64,000 bases of DNA from CADEED01 sp963711635 (GTDB lineage: Bacteria > Pseudomonadota > Gammaproteobacteria > Steroidobacterales > Steroidobacteraceae): positions 186,001-250,000 of the forward strand of contig CAVQEZ010000005.1 of NCBI GenBank assembly GCA_963711635.1, in the 5' to 3' direction. Of the stretch, positions 36,102 to 46,909 are shown one piece after another (within the stretch, counting starts at the first letter, position 1; the number at the start of each line of letters is the position of its first letter). Position numbers and translations under genes: made by a program. The notes beneath the pieces were generated by a model that was given only the letters and a program-made list of their open reading frames with translations, was not told where the DNA came from and did not search any database.

Positions 36102-36653
36102 ATGCCTGAACCGTCGAATTTCTCCGCTGCTCATGGCGCGGACGAAAAAACAGAAGTGCTGCCCGAGACCGCCGTGCAGCTGGTTGAGATGGAGCGGCTC
36201 AAGTCCGAGCTGGTGGCGGCCGAGGAACGCGCCAAGAACCATTGGGAGCAGTACCTGCGAGCCCTGGCGGAGGTGGACAACGTTCGTAAGCGTGCCGCCA
36301 AGGATCTCGAGAGCACCCGGCAATTCGCCATCGAGAAATTCGCGCAGGACCTGATCGCGGTCATCGATTCGCTGGAGCTCGCAATCGCCAATTCAGACAA
36401 GGCCGACGCCGCCAGCCTCATCGAGGGCGAAAAGGCGACGCTGCGGCTGCTGGCCAAGGCCTTCGAGAAGGCCCAGATCGAAGAGGTCAATCCGCAAGGC
36501 CAGCCATTCAATCCTGAATTTCACGAAGCCATGATGACGCAGCCCAGTGATGCGGCGCCCAACACGGTGCTGGCGGTGATTCAGAAGGGTTATCAGCTCA
36601 ACGGCCGACTGTTGCGGCCGGCCCGCGTGGTGGTCTCGGCCGCCAAAAATTGA
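36102..36653 (+). CDS. grpE: Nucleotide exchange factor GrpE
   Basis: 183 residues. An acidic N-terminal region leads into a long coiled-coil helix (VEMERLKSELVAAEERAKNH) and the conserved YLRALAEVDNVRKRAAKD. The C-terminal beta domain has FNPEFHEAMMTQPSD and VLAVIQKGYQLNGRLLRPARVVV. It accelerates ADP release from DnaK. ATG at 36102, with GAGG 7 bases upstream. The hrcA-grpE-dnaK-dnaJ order is complete here. Confidence 0.96.
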   Translation: MPEPSNFSAAHGADEKTEVLPETAVQLVEMERLKSELVAAEERAKNHWEQYLRALAEVDNVRKRAAKDLESTRQFAIEKFAQDLIAVIDSLELAIANSDKADAASLIEGEKATLRLLAKAFEKAQIEEVNPQGQPFNPEFHEAMMTQPSDAAPNTVLAVIQKGYQLNGRLLRPARVVVSAAKN

Positions 36654-36747
36654 CTGAATTTAGAAAACATTTCTTTCTTGAAACAAATGGCCCGGCCTCC
36701 AGAAAGGGGCAACGGGTCAATACCCAAAAAGAGGCAGTGGAGTTTTT

Positions 36748-38700
36748 ATGGCTAAGGTAATCGGCATCGATCTGGGGACCACCAATTCCTGCGTCGCCAT
36801 CATGGAGAGCGGCAAGCCGCGCGTCATCGAGAACAGCGAGGGTGATCGCACCACGCCGTCCATCGTCGCGTTTACCAAGGACAACGAAGTGCTGGTCGGC
36901 CAGTCGGCCAAGCGCCAGGCGGTGACGAATCCGCAGAACACGCTGTTCGCGGTCAAGCGCCTCATTGGTCGCAAGTTCGACGACGCAGTCGTACAGAAGG
37001 ACATCAAGATGGTGTCCTACAAGATCGTGAAAGCCGATAACGGCGACGCGTGGGTCGAAGTGCAGGGCGAAAAGAAGGCCCCGCCGGAAATTTCCGCGCG
37101 CGTGCTCATGAAAATGAAAAAGACCGCCGAGGACTACCTGGGTGAAGAGGTCACCGAAGCGGTGATCACTGTGCCTGCCTACTTCAATGACTCGCAGCGT
37201 CAGGCGACCAAGGACGCCGGTCGCATCGCGGGTCTCGACGTCAAACGCATCATCAACGAGCCCACCGCGGCCGCGCTCGCGTACGGTCTGGACAAGTCCG
37301 GCAAGGATCGCAAGATCGTCGTGTACGACCTTGGCGGTGGCACCTTCGACGTGTCCATCATCGAGATCGCCGAGATCGACGGCGAACGCCAGTTCGAAGT
37401 GCTGTCCACAAACGGTGACACCTTCCTCGGTGGCGAGGACTTCGACAACCGCATCATCAATTTCCTCGCGGACGAGTTCCTCAAGGAGTCCGGCGTCGAC
37501 GTGCGCAAGGACCCCCTGGCCGTGCAGCGGCTGAAGGAGGCCGCCGAGAAGACCAAGATCGAGCTGTCGTCCAGCCAGCAGACCGATGTGAATCTGCCGT
37601 ACATCACGGCGGATGCCACGGGTCCGAAGCACCTGAACATCAAGCTCACGCGCGCCAAGCTCGAAGCGCTGGTCGAGGACCTGGTCAAGAAAACCATCGA
37701 GCCCTGCCGTATCGCGTTGAAGGACGCCGGTGTGGGCACCCAGGATATCGCCGAGGTGATCCTGGTCGGCGGCCAGACGCGCATGCCGCTGGTGCAGAAG
37801 TACGTGAAGGAGTTCTTCGGCAAGGAGCCGCGCAAGGACGTGAACCCGGACGAAGCCGTCGCCGTGGGCGCGGCCATCCAGGGCGGCGTGCTGGCGGGTG
37901 AAGTCAAGGACGTGTTGTTGCTCGACGTGACGCCGCTGTCGCTCGGTATCGAGACGCTGGGCGGCATCATGACCAAGCTCATCGAGAAGAACACCACGAT
38001 CCCGACCAAGACCTCGCAGACGTTCTCGACGGCGGACGACGGTCAGAATGCCGTCACGATCCACGTTTTGCAGGGTGAGCGCGACCGCGCCGCCGATAAC
38101 AAGTCGCTGGGCAAGTTCGACCTCACGGACATTCCGCCGCAGCCGCGCGGCATGCCGCAGATCGAGGTGACCTTCGACATCGACGCCAACGGCATCATGC
38201 ACGTGGGCGCCAAGGACAAGTCCACGGGCAAGGAGCAGAAGATCGTCATCAAGGCGTCTTCGGGCCTGTCCGAGGAAGAGATCAAGCGCATGGTGTCCGA
38301 TGCCGAGGCGCACGCCGAGGAAGACAAGAAGTTCCGCGAGCTGGTGGAGTCGCGCAATCGGGCGGACCAGCTGGTGCACGCGGTCGAGAAGTCGCTGAAG
38401 GACCTGGGTGACAAGGTCGATGCGGCCGAGCGCGGCAAGGTCGAGTCCGCGCTGTCCGATCTGCGCGGCGTGCTCAAGGGCGACGACAAGGCGGCCATCG
38501 ACAAGAAGGCCGAAGCGCTCATGCAGGCTTCGGGCAATATCGCGCAGCAGGCCGCGGCGGCCCAGTCGGGTGCCGGCGGCGATGCGGGCGCGCAGGACGC
38601 GGCCGGCGGCGCGGGCGGGCCTTCTTCCACCGGAAAGGGCAACGACGATGCCGTCGACGCGGAGTTCGAGGAAGTGAAGGACAAGAAGAAGGCGTCCTGA
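36748..38700 (+). CDS. dnaK: Chaperone DnaK (Hsp70)
   Basis: 650 residues. The actin-like ATPase domain opens with IGIDLGTTNSCVAIM and includes VYDLGGGTFDVSIIEI and ILVGGQTRMPLVQK. The substrate-binding domain starts around LLLDVTPLSLGIETLGG. The flexible Gly/Ala-rich lid tail ends with DAEFEEVKDKKKAS, matching the EEVKD-type end of bacterial DnaK. GTGGAG precedes the ATG at 36748. It refolds and disaggregates proteins with DnaJ and GrpE. Confidence 0.98.
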   Translation: MAKVIGIDLGTTNSCVAIMESGKPRVIENSEGDRTTPSIVAFTKDNEVLVGQSAKRQAVTNPQNTLFAVKRLIGRKFDDAVVQKDIKMVSYKIVKADNGDAWVEVQGEKKAPPEISARVLMKMKKTAEDYLGEEVTEAVITVPAYFNDSQRQATKDAGRIAGLDVKRIINEPTAAALAYGLDKSGKDRKIVVYDLGGGTFDVSIIEIAEIDGERQFEVLSTNGDTFLGGEDFDNRIINFLADEFLKESGVDVRKDPLAVQRLKEAAEKTKIELSSSQQTDVNLPYITADATGPKHLNIKLTRAKLEALVEDLVKKTIEPCRIALKDAGVGTQDIAEVILVGGQTRMPLVQKYVKEFFGKEPRKDVNPDEAVAVGAAIQGGVLAGEVKDVLLLDVTPLSLGIETLGGIMTKLIEKNTTIPTKTSQTFSTADDGQNAVTIHVLQGERDRAADNKSLGKFDLTDIPPQPRGMPQIEVTFDIDANGIMHVGAKDKSTGKEQKIVIKASSGLSEEEIKRMVSDAEAHAEEDKKFRELVESRNRADQLVHAVEKSLKDLGDKVDAAERGKVESALSDLRGVLKGDDKAAIDKKAEALMQASGNIAQQAAAAQSGAGGDAGAQDAAGGAGGPSSTGKGNDDAVDAEFEEVKDKKKAS

Positions 38701-38746
38701 AGCCAGCCTGATTTGAAGGATTGGCCCTGGGAGGGGCCGACGCCGA

Positions 38747-39889
38747 ATGTCGAAACGCGACTACTACAAGGTGCTCGATTTACCGCGCACCGCGACGGAG
38801 GCCGAGGTCAAGAAGGCTTACCGCCGATTGGCCATGAAATTTCACCCGGACCGCAATCCGGGTGACAAGGACGCCGAGGAGAAATTCAAAGAGGCCAAGG
38901 AGGCCTCCGAGATTCTCGGCGATGCCGAGAAGCGTGCCATCTACGATCAGCACGGCCACGCGGGCATCGACGCGTCACGCCAGGGCGGCGCGCGTGGCGG
39001 ATTCCAGGGCGGCGATGCCTTCGGCGAGATGTTCGGCGAGATGTTCGGCGACATTTTCGGCGGCGCCCGCCGCGGTGGCGGCCGCTCGCAGGTATTTCGT
39101 GGCGCCGATCTCAAGTACGAGCTCGAGATCGATCTCAATCAGGCCGTGTTCGGCTACTCGGTGGAAATCGACGTCGCCAAGCTGATGGAGTGCGACACCT
39201 GCGGCGGCAGCGGTGCCGCCAAGGGCCACAAGCCCGTCACCTGCGAAACCTGCAACGGCGTCGGCCAGGTACGCATCTCGCAGGGCTTCTTCCAGTTGCA
39301 GCAGCCCTGCCCCAAGTGCCGTGGCGCGGGCACCATCATCAGGAACCCTTGCGATACCTGCCTCGGCCAGGGACGCGTGCGCCGCTCCAAGCGGCTCGCG
39401 GTGAAGATTCCGGCCGGCGTCGACACCGGCGATCGCATCCGTCTCACGGGCGAAGGTGAGTCCGGTCGCAACGGCGGGCCGCCGGGCGACCTGTATGTCG
39501 AAGTGCACGTGCGTGAACATGAGCTCTTCGAGCGCGACGGCGAGCATCTGTCCTGCGAAGTCCCCGTCAGCTTCGCGACCGCGGTGCTGGGTGGCAGCGT
39601 CGAGGTACCGACGCTCGATGGGCACGTCTCACTCAAGATTCCTTCCGAGACGCAGTCGGGCCGTGTGTTCCGGCTGCGTGACAAGGGTGTGAAACCGGTG
39701 CGCGGCGGCGCGCGCGGCGATCTGTTCTGCCGTGTCGTGGTCGAGACTCCCATCAACCTCTCGGGCGAACAGCGCGAGATGCTGCGCAAGTTCGAAGAGT
39801 CGCTCAAGAAGGACGCCAGCAAGCACGCGCCCCGCGGCGAGAGCTTCTTCGAGGGCGTGAAACGCTTTTTCTCGAGCGAGCCTACCTAG
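38747..39889 (+). CDS. dnaJ: Chaperone DnaJ (Hsp40)
   Basis: 380 residues. J-domain with HPD (KFHPDRNPGD near 33), Gly/Phe-rich linker (FGEMFGEMFGDIFGGARR), and four CxxCxGxG zinc repeats (CDTCGGSG, CETCNGVG, CPKCRGAG, CDTCLGQG), then the two beta-sandwich substrate domains. GGGAGGGG precedes the ATG. It stimulates DnaK ATPase and delivers clients. Its stop codon overlaps the stop of the convergent small gene (CTAG). Confidence 0.97.
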   Translation: MSKRDYYKVLDLPRTATEAEVKKAYRRLAMKFHPDRNPGDKDAEEKFKEAKEASEILGDAEKRAIYDQHGHAGIDASRQGGARGGFQGGDAFGEMFGEMFGDIFGGARRGGGRSQVFRGADLKYELEIDLNQAVFGYSVEIDVAKLMECDTCGGSGAAKGHKPVTCETCNGVGQVRISQGFFQLQQPCPKCRGAGTIIRNPCDTCLGQGRVRRSKRLAVKIPAGVDTGDRIRLTGEGESGRNGGPPGDLYVEVHVREHELFERDGEHLSCEVPVSFATAVLGGSVEVPTLDGHVSLKIPSETQSGRVFRLRDKGVKPVRGGARGDLFCRVVVETPINLSGEQREMLRKFEESLKKDASKHAPRGESFFEGVKRFFSSEPT

Positions 39890-40137
39890 AGATCCGGACT
39901 CGCCAGAAGCTCGAACTGGAGCGGCGGGGATTCGATGGATGACATTCCAGATTCGCTCGTGGTAAGGAGGGCCGGAATCACCGCTCGCGTGGAGTGCTCC
40001 CGCGGCAGATAGGCAAAGTTGAGCTGATGCTCGCTGGCGACCAGCGGCGAAGTGTCGTGTGTGTCACTGCCGCTGCTACCGGGGCCAAGCAGCATGGCGC
40101 TGGAGCACACGACGAGCATATTCACCGGACGACGCAT
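39886..40137 (-). CDS. Small exported protein, unknown
   Basis: 83 residues. A strong Shine-Dalgarno (GAGGAGGGAGG) sits about 7 bases before the ATG at 40137, which argues that the gene is real. The N-terminus is basic, then hydrophobic (NMLVVCSSAMLLG), and could be a signal peptide or signal anchor. The rest is polar and Ser-rich, with SDTHDTSPLVASEHQLNFAY. I recognise no family. It is divergent from the MipA gene. Confidence 0.5.
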   Translation of the reverse strand: MRRPVNMLVVCSSAMLLGPGSSGSDTHDTSPLVASEHQLNFAYLPREHSTRAVIPALLTTSESGMSSIESPPLQFELLASPDL

Positions 40138-40282
40138 CGCGAACCTCCCTCCTCGATTCGGATCGAAGAGGCTCGCGCGGCGTGAATCCGGTGTCTGTCG
40201 CGATCCTTGGGTGAATTGGTGAAGAATTGTGCGGTTACGCGCCGCGCTACACTTCTCGACAGTTTCGACAGGCGGTTCAGCG

Positions 40283-41209
40283 ATGCTTCGTTTACTCATG
40301 CGTTCGCCCGGAAACTTCTTGAAAATCGCGGCATTGTGGGCCGCGGCCGCGCTCGCGCACGCGCAGGCGACGGACCCGGATGCCCCGGGCACGACCGCGA
40401 CTACGCCTGCGGCCATGGCTTCACCCGCGCCGCTGCAGCTCCCGCCCGAGCGCCGTTGGCGGCTGGGGGTGGCCTTGGGCTATGGGGAACGCACCAATCC
40501 GCTGATCCAGTCGGAAGACATTCCGGTCATCGTCGATCTGGACATCGCCTGGTTCGGGAAGCGTTGGTTCTTCGACAATGGCGACGTGGGTTTCACGATG
40601 TTCGATCGTCCGCGATCGACCACCAGCCTGGTGGCGCGCGTCAACAGCGATCGCGTGTTCTTCGGCAAGACGAACACGCGCTACGTGAACTTCACCTACA
40701 TCGGGAAGGGCACCGTCGAGCCGCTCCCCGACACAGGCTCGTTTGCACCCGAGCCGGTCGCGGTCGAAGTTCCGGATCGCGACTACGCCATCGAGCTCGG
40801 CGTCGAGTCGCTCATCGACGGCGACTGGGGCGCGGCCACGCTGCGCGCATTTCACGATGTCAGCGGCACCCATGGCGGCTACGAACTGTCGGCGCATTAT
40901 TCGCGGCGCTGGACCGCGGGGCGGCTGACATTCGCGCCCACCGTGGGCGTTTCCTTCAAGAGCGCCGACCTCAACGATTACTACTGGGGCGTGCACCAGG
41001 ACGAGGCCAACCTGGCGCTGCCCGAATACCATGCGGGCAGCGGGGTCGGCGTCGAAGGCGGCCTGGTCACTAACTACTACCTGACGCGCAACCTGCGCCT
41101 GGCGCTGTCGGTGAACTACGAGAGGCTGGTGGACGACGTCGCCGAGAGCCCGCTGTCCGAGGACGACTACGTGCTGGCCTATTTTTCCGGCCTCGCGTGG
41201 ACGTTCTGA
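40283..41209 (+). CDS. MipA/OmpV family outer-membrane protein
   Basis: 308 residues. The signal peptide ends at AHAQ (about residue 28). The mature protein shows the family start RRWRLGVALGYGERTNPLI and alternating beta-barrel strands, and ends in AYFSGLAWTF with a C-terminal aromatic residue typical of outer-membrane barrels. E. coli MipA was described as a scaffold for MltA and PBP1B; other members respond to antibiotics or cations. It is the first gene of a four-gene cluster with a DUF3019 protein and a two-component system, which suggests an envelope stress response. Confidence 0.86.
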   Translation: MLRLLMRSPGNFLKIAALWAAAALAHAQATDPDAPGTTATTPAAMASPAPLQLPPERRWRLGVALGYGERTNPLIQSEDIPVIVDLDIAWFGKRWFFDNGDVGFTMFDRPRSTTSLVARVNSDRVFFGKTNTRYVNFTYIGKGTVEPLPDTGSFAPEPVAVEVPDRDYAIELGVESLIDGDWGAATLRAFHDVSGTHGGYELSAHYSRRWTAGRLTFAPTVGVSFKSADLNDYYWGVHQDEANLALPEYHAGSGVGVEGGLVTNYYLTRNLRLALSVNYERLVDDVAESPLSEDDYVLAYFSGLAWTF

Positions 41210-41211
41210 CC

Positions 41212-41616
41212 ATGCCGAGACTCGCCTGGTCGCTGTTCGCATCCTGCCTCGCGGTCGGCCTTCCGGCCGCAGGCGCCGACGTGCCGGCGGCGCGGCTCAT
41301 CGTGAAGCCCCTGCTGTGCGTTCTCGACCGCGAATCGCCGGTCTGCTCGATGACCTTCAACATCCGCTGGAAGAGCGAGGTCGCGCGCGAGTACTGTCTG
41401 AACGACAGCGCGCTCAGCACGCCGCTGCGCTGCTGGCCCACGACGCTCTCCGGCACGCATTCGCAGAAGCGCGAGGTCAGCGAGGCGTTCGTCTACTGGC
41501 TCGGCGCGCCGGGTGGCGCTCAGCATGCCGCCGAGGTCAAGATCGAGGTGCTGCGACTGGACTCCGCCGACCGGCGACGCGATCGGCGCGCACGGCATGT
41601 ATGGGACGTTCTATGA
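41212..41616 (+). CDS. DUF3019 family exported protein
   Basis: 134 residues with a signal peptide ending near AGA (residue 22). The mature part has the pattern RLIVKPLLCVLDRESPVCSMTF-like (a conserved pair of Cys in CVLD...VCSM), an RWKS, YCLNDS and a Cys near TPLRCW, probably two disulfides. Function is unknown. DUF3019 genes tend to sit between a MipA/OmpV gene and a response regulator/kinase pair, exactly the order here. It starts 2 bases after the MipA stop and overlaps the regulator gene as ATGA. Confidence 0.8.
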   Translation: MPRLAWSLFASCLAVGLPAAGADVPAARLIVKPLLCVLDRESPVCSMTFNIRWKSEVAREYCLNDSALSTPLRCWPTTLSGTHSQKREVSEAFVYWLGAPGGAQHAAEVKIEVLRLDSADRRRDRRARHVWDVL

Positions 41617-42332
41617 CGGCCTCGAACATCGACATCCTGCTCATCGAAGACGACGCCCGGCTGGCCGAGCTCACGGCCACCTACCTCGAGCAGAACGGCT
41701 TGCGGGTTTCGGTGGAGTCGCGTGGCGATCGTGCACTCGACCGGTACGCGCAGGAGCGGCCACGCCTGGTGCTGCTCGACCTGCTGCTGCCGGGCAAGGA
41801 CGGCCTGGCCATCTGCCGCGAATTGCGGCGCACGCACGAAGTACCCATCCTGATCCTCACGGCGCGCGACACGGATTTCGATCACGTCATCGGACTCGAA
41901 TCCGGCGCCGACGACTACGTCATGAAACCCGTGGAACCCATGGTGCTGCTGGCGCGTGTGCGCGCGCTGCTGCGCCGCGCCGAGCGCAACGGTGCAGCCA
42001 ACGAGCCGCGCCACGATCTGCAGCTCGGCACGCTGCGCATCAGCGAGACCTCACGTGAAGTGTGGCTGAAGGACCAGCCCATCCCGCTCACCACCCAGGA
42101 ATTCGAGCTGCTGACCTTGCTGGCGCGCCGCGCTGGCGAGCTGGTGAGCCGCGACGAGGTGTTTCGCTCGATGCGCGGCATCGACTACGACGGGATCGAC
42201 CGATCCATCGACGGCCGGGTCTCCAAACTGCGCCGCAAGCTCGGGGACGATGCTGCCGCGCCCACCCGCATCAAGACCGTGTGGGGCAAGGGCTATCTAC
42301 TCGTGCCCGACGCCTGGGAAGCCGGCGCTTGA
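41613..42332 (+). CDS. OmpR/PhoB family response regulator
   Basis: 239 residues. The receiver domain has the acidic pair LLIEDDARLAE, the phospho-acceptor Asp in VLLDLLLPGKDG near residue 53, and Lys in VMKPVEP. The winged-helix DNA-binding domain runs from about 135 (TTQEFELLTLLARRAGE) to KTVWGKGYLLV. The start ATG 41613 overlaps the DUF3019 stop; an upstream ATG at 41601 is possible. The stop overlaps the kinase start (TTGA). Likely target: its own cluster. Confidence 0.93.
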   Translation: MTASNIDILLIEDDARLAELTATYLEQNGLRVSVESRGDRALDRYAQERPRLVLLDLLLPGKDGLAICRELRRTHEVPILILTARDTDFDHVIGLESGADDYVMKPVEPMVLLARVRALLRRAERNGAANEPRHDLQLGTLRISETSREVWLKDQPIPLTTQEFELLTLLARRAGELVSRDEVFRSMRGIDYDGIDRSIDGRVSKLRRKLGDDAAAPTRIKTVWGKGYLLVPDAWEAGA

Positions 42333-43609
42333 AGGAATGGCTCGCGGCCGGCGAGCGCGGCCTTTTCATCCGCTCCTACGTGGTGCTGGCCGGTGGCCTG
42401 CTGGTCGTGGCCATACTGCTGGACCTGGGTTTCGGCGCATTGCAGGCGCGCCAGGTACGTGCGGCCGATCCGTGGCTGGTATCGACGCTGCGGCTCATGG
42501 AGAGCGATCTGGCCGCCGTTCCCGCCGATGCCCGCCCGGAGCGTGCCGTGGAGCTCGGCCGGCGCCTGGGGCTGGAGATCGATCTGCTCGAAACCGGCGA
42601 CATCTCCGGCGCCACGCCGATCGATGTACCCGGGGAACTGGTCGACGATTCAGGCCGGGTGTACTACCTGTGGCACTCGGCGCCTTTGGGCGGCGCAATC
42701 CGGTTGGGCCCGTTCGAGCCGGAATCCGCGGGATGGCTGACGCGCCTGCTGCCGGTGCTGTTCTACGCGTCCATTCTGCTGATCGTCGGCCTGTGGCTCA
42801 GGCCTTTGCTCAACGACCTGCGCCTGCTCACCGATGCCTCGCAGAAGTTTGCTTCCGACTACCGCGAGCCGCTCGACACCGCCCACCGGACCACGCAGGT
42901 CAGGAGCCTGGCGCGCAATCTCGACGACATGTCCGCGCGGGTCAGCCAGCTCATCCAGAGCCAGAAGGAAATGACCGCCGCGCTGTCGCACGAGATGCGC
43001 ACCCCGCTGGCGCGCGTGCGCTTCGCGGTTGCCGTGCTCGAGGGCGAGGTCGACGAACGCCTGCACCTGCAGCTGCGCGCCGTGAGCAACGACGTGCAGC
43101 AGATCGACGACCTGATCTCCGACATGCTCGACTACGCGCGGCTCGATCACCCCGGTCTGCGCATGGACTGCCAGTCCGTTGCCGTCGCGCCGTGGCTGGC
43201 GCAGGTGCTCGCCACCTGTCCGCCGCACGAGCGCATCGTGAACGTGCGGCACGAGGGGCTCGAGACTCTGTGGATGGAGCCGCGGCTCATGGAGCTGGCG
43301 CTGAGCAACCTGCTCGCGAACGCGCTGCGCTATGCACGCCGCAACGTCAGCATCGAGCTGGCGCGCGACAAGGGATTGTGCCGCATGGTCGTGGAAGATG
43401 ACGGCGAGGGAATTCCCGAAGACCGTCGCGCCTCGGTGTTCCACGCCTTCACGCGGCTCGACACCAGCCGCAATCGCGACACCGGCGGCTTTGGTCTCGG
43501 GCTCGCGATCGTCGCGCGCGTCGCCATGCTGCACCGGGGCCGCGTAAGCGCCGCGTCCAGCGCCAGCCTCGGCGGCGCGCGGCTCGCGCTGGAGTGGCCG
43601 GAGCGCTGA
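42329..43609 (+). CDS. Sensor histidine kinase
   Basis: 426 residues. Two membrane helices (SYVVLAGGLLVVAILLDLGF near 15-35 and LLPVLFYASILLIVGLWL near 140-157) flank a periplasmic sensor of about 100 residues. A HAMP-like segment follows. The HisKA box holds the phospho-His in ALSHEMRTPLARV near 215. The HATPase part has N (LSNLLANALRYARR), G1 (EDDGEGIPE) and G2 (GGFGLGLAIV). TTG at 42329 overlaps the regulator stop. The signal is unknown; the linked exported proteins suggest the envelope. Confidence 0.92.
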   Translation: MKEWLAAGERGLFIRSYVVLAGGLLVVAILLDLGFGALQARQVRAADPWLVSTLRLMESDLAAVPADARPERAVELGRRLGLEIDLLETGDISGATPIDVPGELVDDSGRVYYLWHSAPLGGAIRLGPFEPESAGWLTRLLPVLFYASILLIVGLWLRPLLNDLRLLTDASQKFASDYREPLDTAHRTTQVRSLARNLDDMSARVSQLIQSQKEMTAALSHEMRTPLARVRFAVAVLEGEVDERLHLQLRAVSNDVQQIDDLISDMLDYARLDHPGLRMDCQSVAVAPWLAQVLATCPPHERIVNVRHEGLETLWMEPRLMELALSNLLANALRYARRNVSIELARDKGLCRMVVEDDGEGIPEDRRASVFHAFTRLDTSRNRDTGGFGLGLAIVARVAMLHRGRVSAASSASLGGARLALEWPER

Positions 43610-44321
43610 GCGCGCGACAGCGCGGTGCGCAATTCGACGGCCGCGGCCCGCGCATCGCGCTGGAACTTCGGATTGCTCCGCATATCGCGCATCAGCGCCT
43701 GCGCCGCGATTCCTCCGGCGACCAGGTCGCTGGCGAAATGCACCCCGCAGACCATGCGCTGGCCCGCGAATTCCCGTGCCCGGGCCTGCAGCTGGATGGC
43801 GCGCTCGGGCGCCATGTCGGCCAGCAGGTAGGCCATGGCATAGGCATAGGCCGCGTGTCCGCTGGGGTAGGAGAGATCGGCGCGTACATCATCGATGCAG
43901 GGCTGGATCCTGGGTTCCACTTCGTAGGGTCGCAGCCGGCGGAAGCGCTCCTTGACCGCGCGCACGTACCTGCGGACCGAGTCCTCCACGTTTTCAGCGA
44001 CCTTCTCGAGCGCCGGTAGCTTGACGTGGTCCGCAGCGGAGATTCCCAGCGCGCCGTAAAAACTCGAGATCTCGGTCTTGCGGTCGGCGCGCGCCGCCGC
44101 GACCTGTGCTGGCGTACGACTGCGCTGTATGGCCAGCAATTCCTCGATTTCCTGGCGCTGCTGCGCCGAATCCGCGGCGGGCGGCGGCGGAAATTCGGAG
44201 GCGAAAGCCGACAGATCACCGGCGAAATATCCGGATGCACGTTGGCTCTGCCAGAAGTAGCTGCCCATCGCGATCGCCGCGGCAGTGAGCGTGGCGAGGA
44301 CCCATCTGCGCCGCGGTGAGA

Positions 44322-44325
<4 letters not shown>
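43330..44325 (-). CDS. PAP2 family acid phosphatase (class A type)
   Basis: 331 residues as read. The first 20 residues or so form a signal anchor. The three PAP2 motifs are visible: KERFRRLRP, SYPSGHAAYAYA and VCGVHFASDLVAG, as in PhoN/PhoC acid phosphatases. The start GTG at 44325 overlaps the glpK stop as GTGA. The family homology ends near VELRTALSR; the last 95 or so residues are antisense to the kinase gene and look like spurious read-through, so the real 3' end may have been lost to an indel. Confidence 0.75.
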
Positions 44326-45846
<1,521 letters not shown>

Positions 45847-45852
45847 GCATGC

Positions 45853-46847
45853 TCAGTCGGGAAGGCCGCGCGGCTTGAGTCCCGCGGCGCGGTAGATGGC
45901 ATCGATGGCGCGCATGTTGCCGATCGCGTCGTCACCGCCCGTCAGCGGCTGCGCGCGGCCCGCGATGCAGTCGAGCACGTGCCGCAGCTGGTAGTGGAAC
46001 GTGGTCTCGCCGCCGGAGACGATCTGCGGCAGCGAGCGGGCTGTCGCCCTCGATCGACAGCGTCGCGCCGGAATGCGGCGAGACGGGATTGTCGAGTTCG
46101 AGCACGCCTGCGTCGCCCTGCACGCGCAGGCGGCGGTACAGCTCGCCGTCCTCGGGTTGCATCGAACACTTCAGCGTCGCCGTGGGGCCGCTGGTGAAGG
46201 CCAGCTCGGCCTCGATGTCGAGATCGACGCCCGGCGTGGCGCAGCGCGCCTGCGCGCTGACGACGGTCGGCTCGTCTCCCGCCACGGTGCGGATCCAGTG
46301 CATGCAGTAACAGCCGAGATCCATGAGCGCGCCGCCGCCGAGCGCCTCGATGTAGCGCAGCTCGCCGGGCGTATCCGGCAGGTGGCGTTGAACATGGCCT
46401 CGATGTGCCGGATGCGGCCGATCGCGCCGGCCCGCAGCGCCGTCAGCGCGCGCTCGAACAGCGGATGAAACCGGTAGTGGAAACCTTCGAAGAGGTGGCG
46501 TTCCGGCGGCGCGCGCCGCGGCCACCATCTGCGCCGCGTCCTGCGCGTTGCTGGCGAAGGGCTTCTCCACGAGCACGTGTTTGCCGTTGGCCAGCGCGGC
46601 CGTGCACCAGTCGAGGTGCGCCGACGGCGGCAGCGGCACGTACACCAGGTCGATGTCGTCGCGGGCGATCAGCTCGCCATAACTACCCAGCGCCAGCGGA
46701 ATCGAGTGCTGCGAGGCGAAAGTCCTGCGCGCGGTCCAGGTCGCGCGAGGCGACGGCGACGACTTCCGCGCCGAGCAACTCGTTGGCGGGAGTCACGATG
46801 CCGCGCGGCGCGATGCGTGCCGCGCCCAGGATGCCGATGCGTATCAT
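45853..46847 (-). CDS. Gfo/Idh/MocA family oxidoreductase (frameshifted in this sequence)
   Basis: About 330 residues once four indels are corrected: extra bases near 46040, 46499 and 46719 and one missing C near 46380. The Rossmann start is IRIGILGAARIAPRGIV. Then come LVYVPLPPSAHLDWCTAAL, the signature HVLVEKPFASN, and the C-terminal part with GGGALMDLGCYCMHW. Genes of this form act on sugars or related polyols; the substrate is unknown. It lies 6 bases before glpK on the same strand and may belong to the same transcription unit. Confidence 0.82.
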
Positions 46848-46909
46848 GGGGCGGCAGTCTCGCATGACTGCACGGCGCTGCGGCACACTGTCGCCACAAA
46901 GAGCGACGA

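Noticed and set aside
36677..36747. Sigma-32 promoter directly before dnaK
   Set aside because: CTTGAAA at 36677-36683 is a perfect -35, but no CCCCAT-like -10 lies at a suitable distance, so I do not annotate it.
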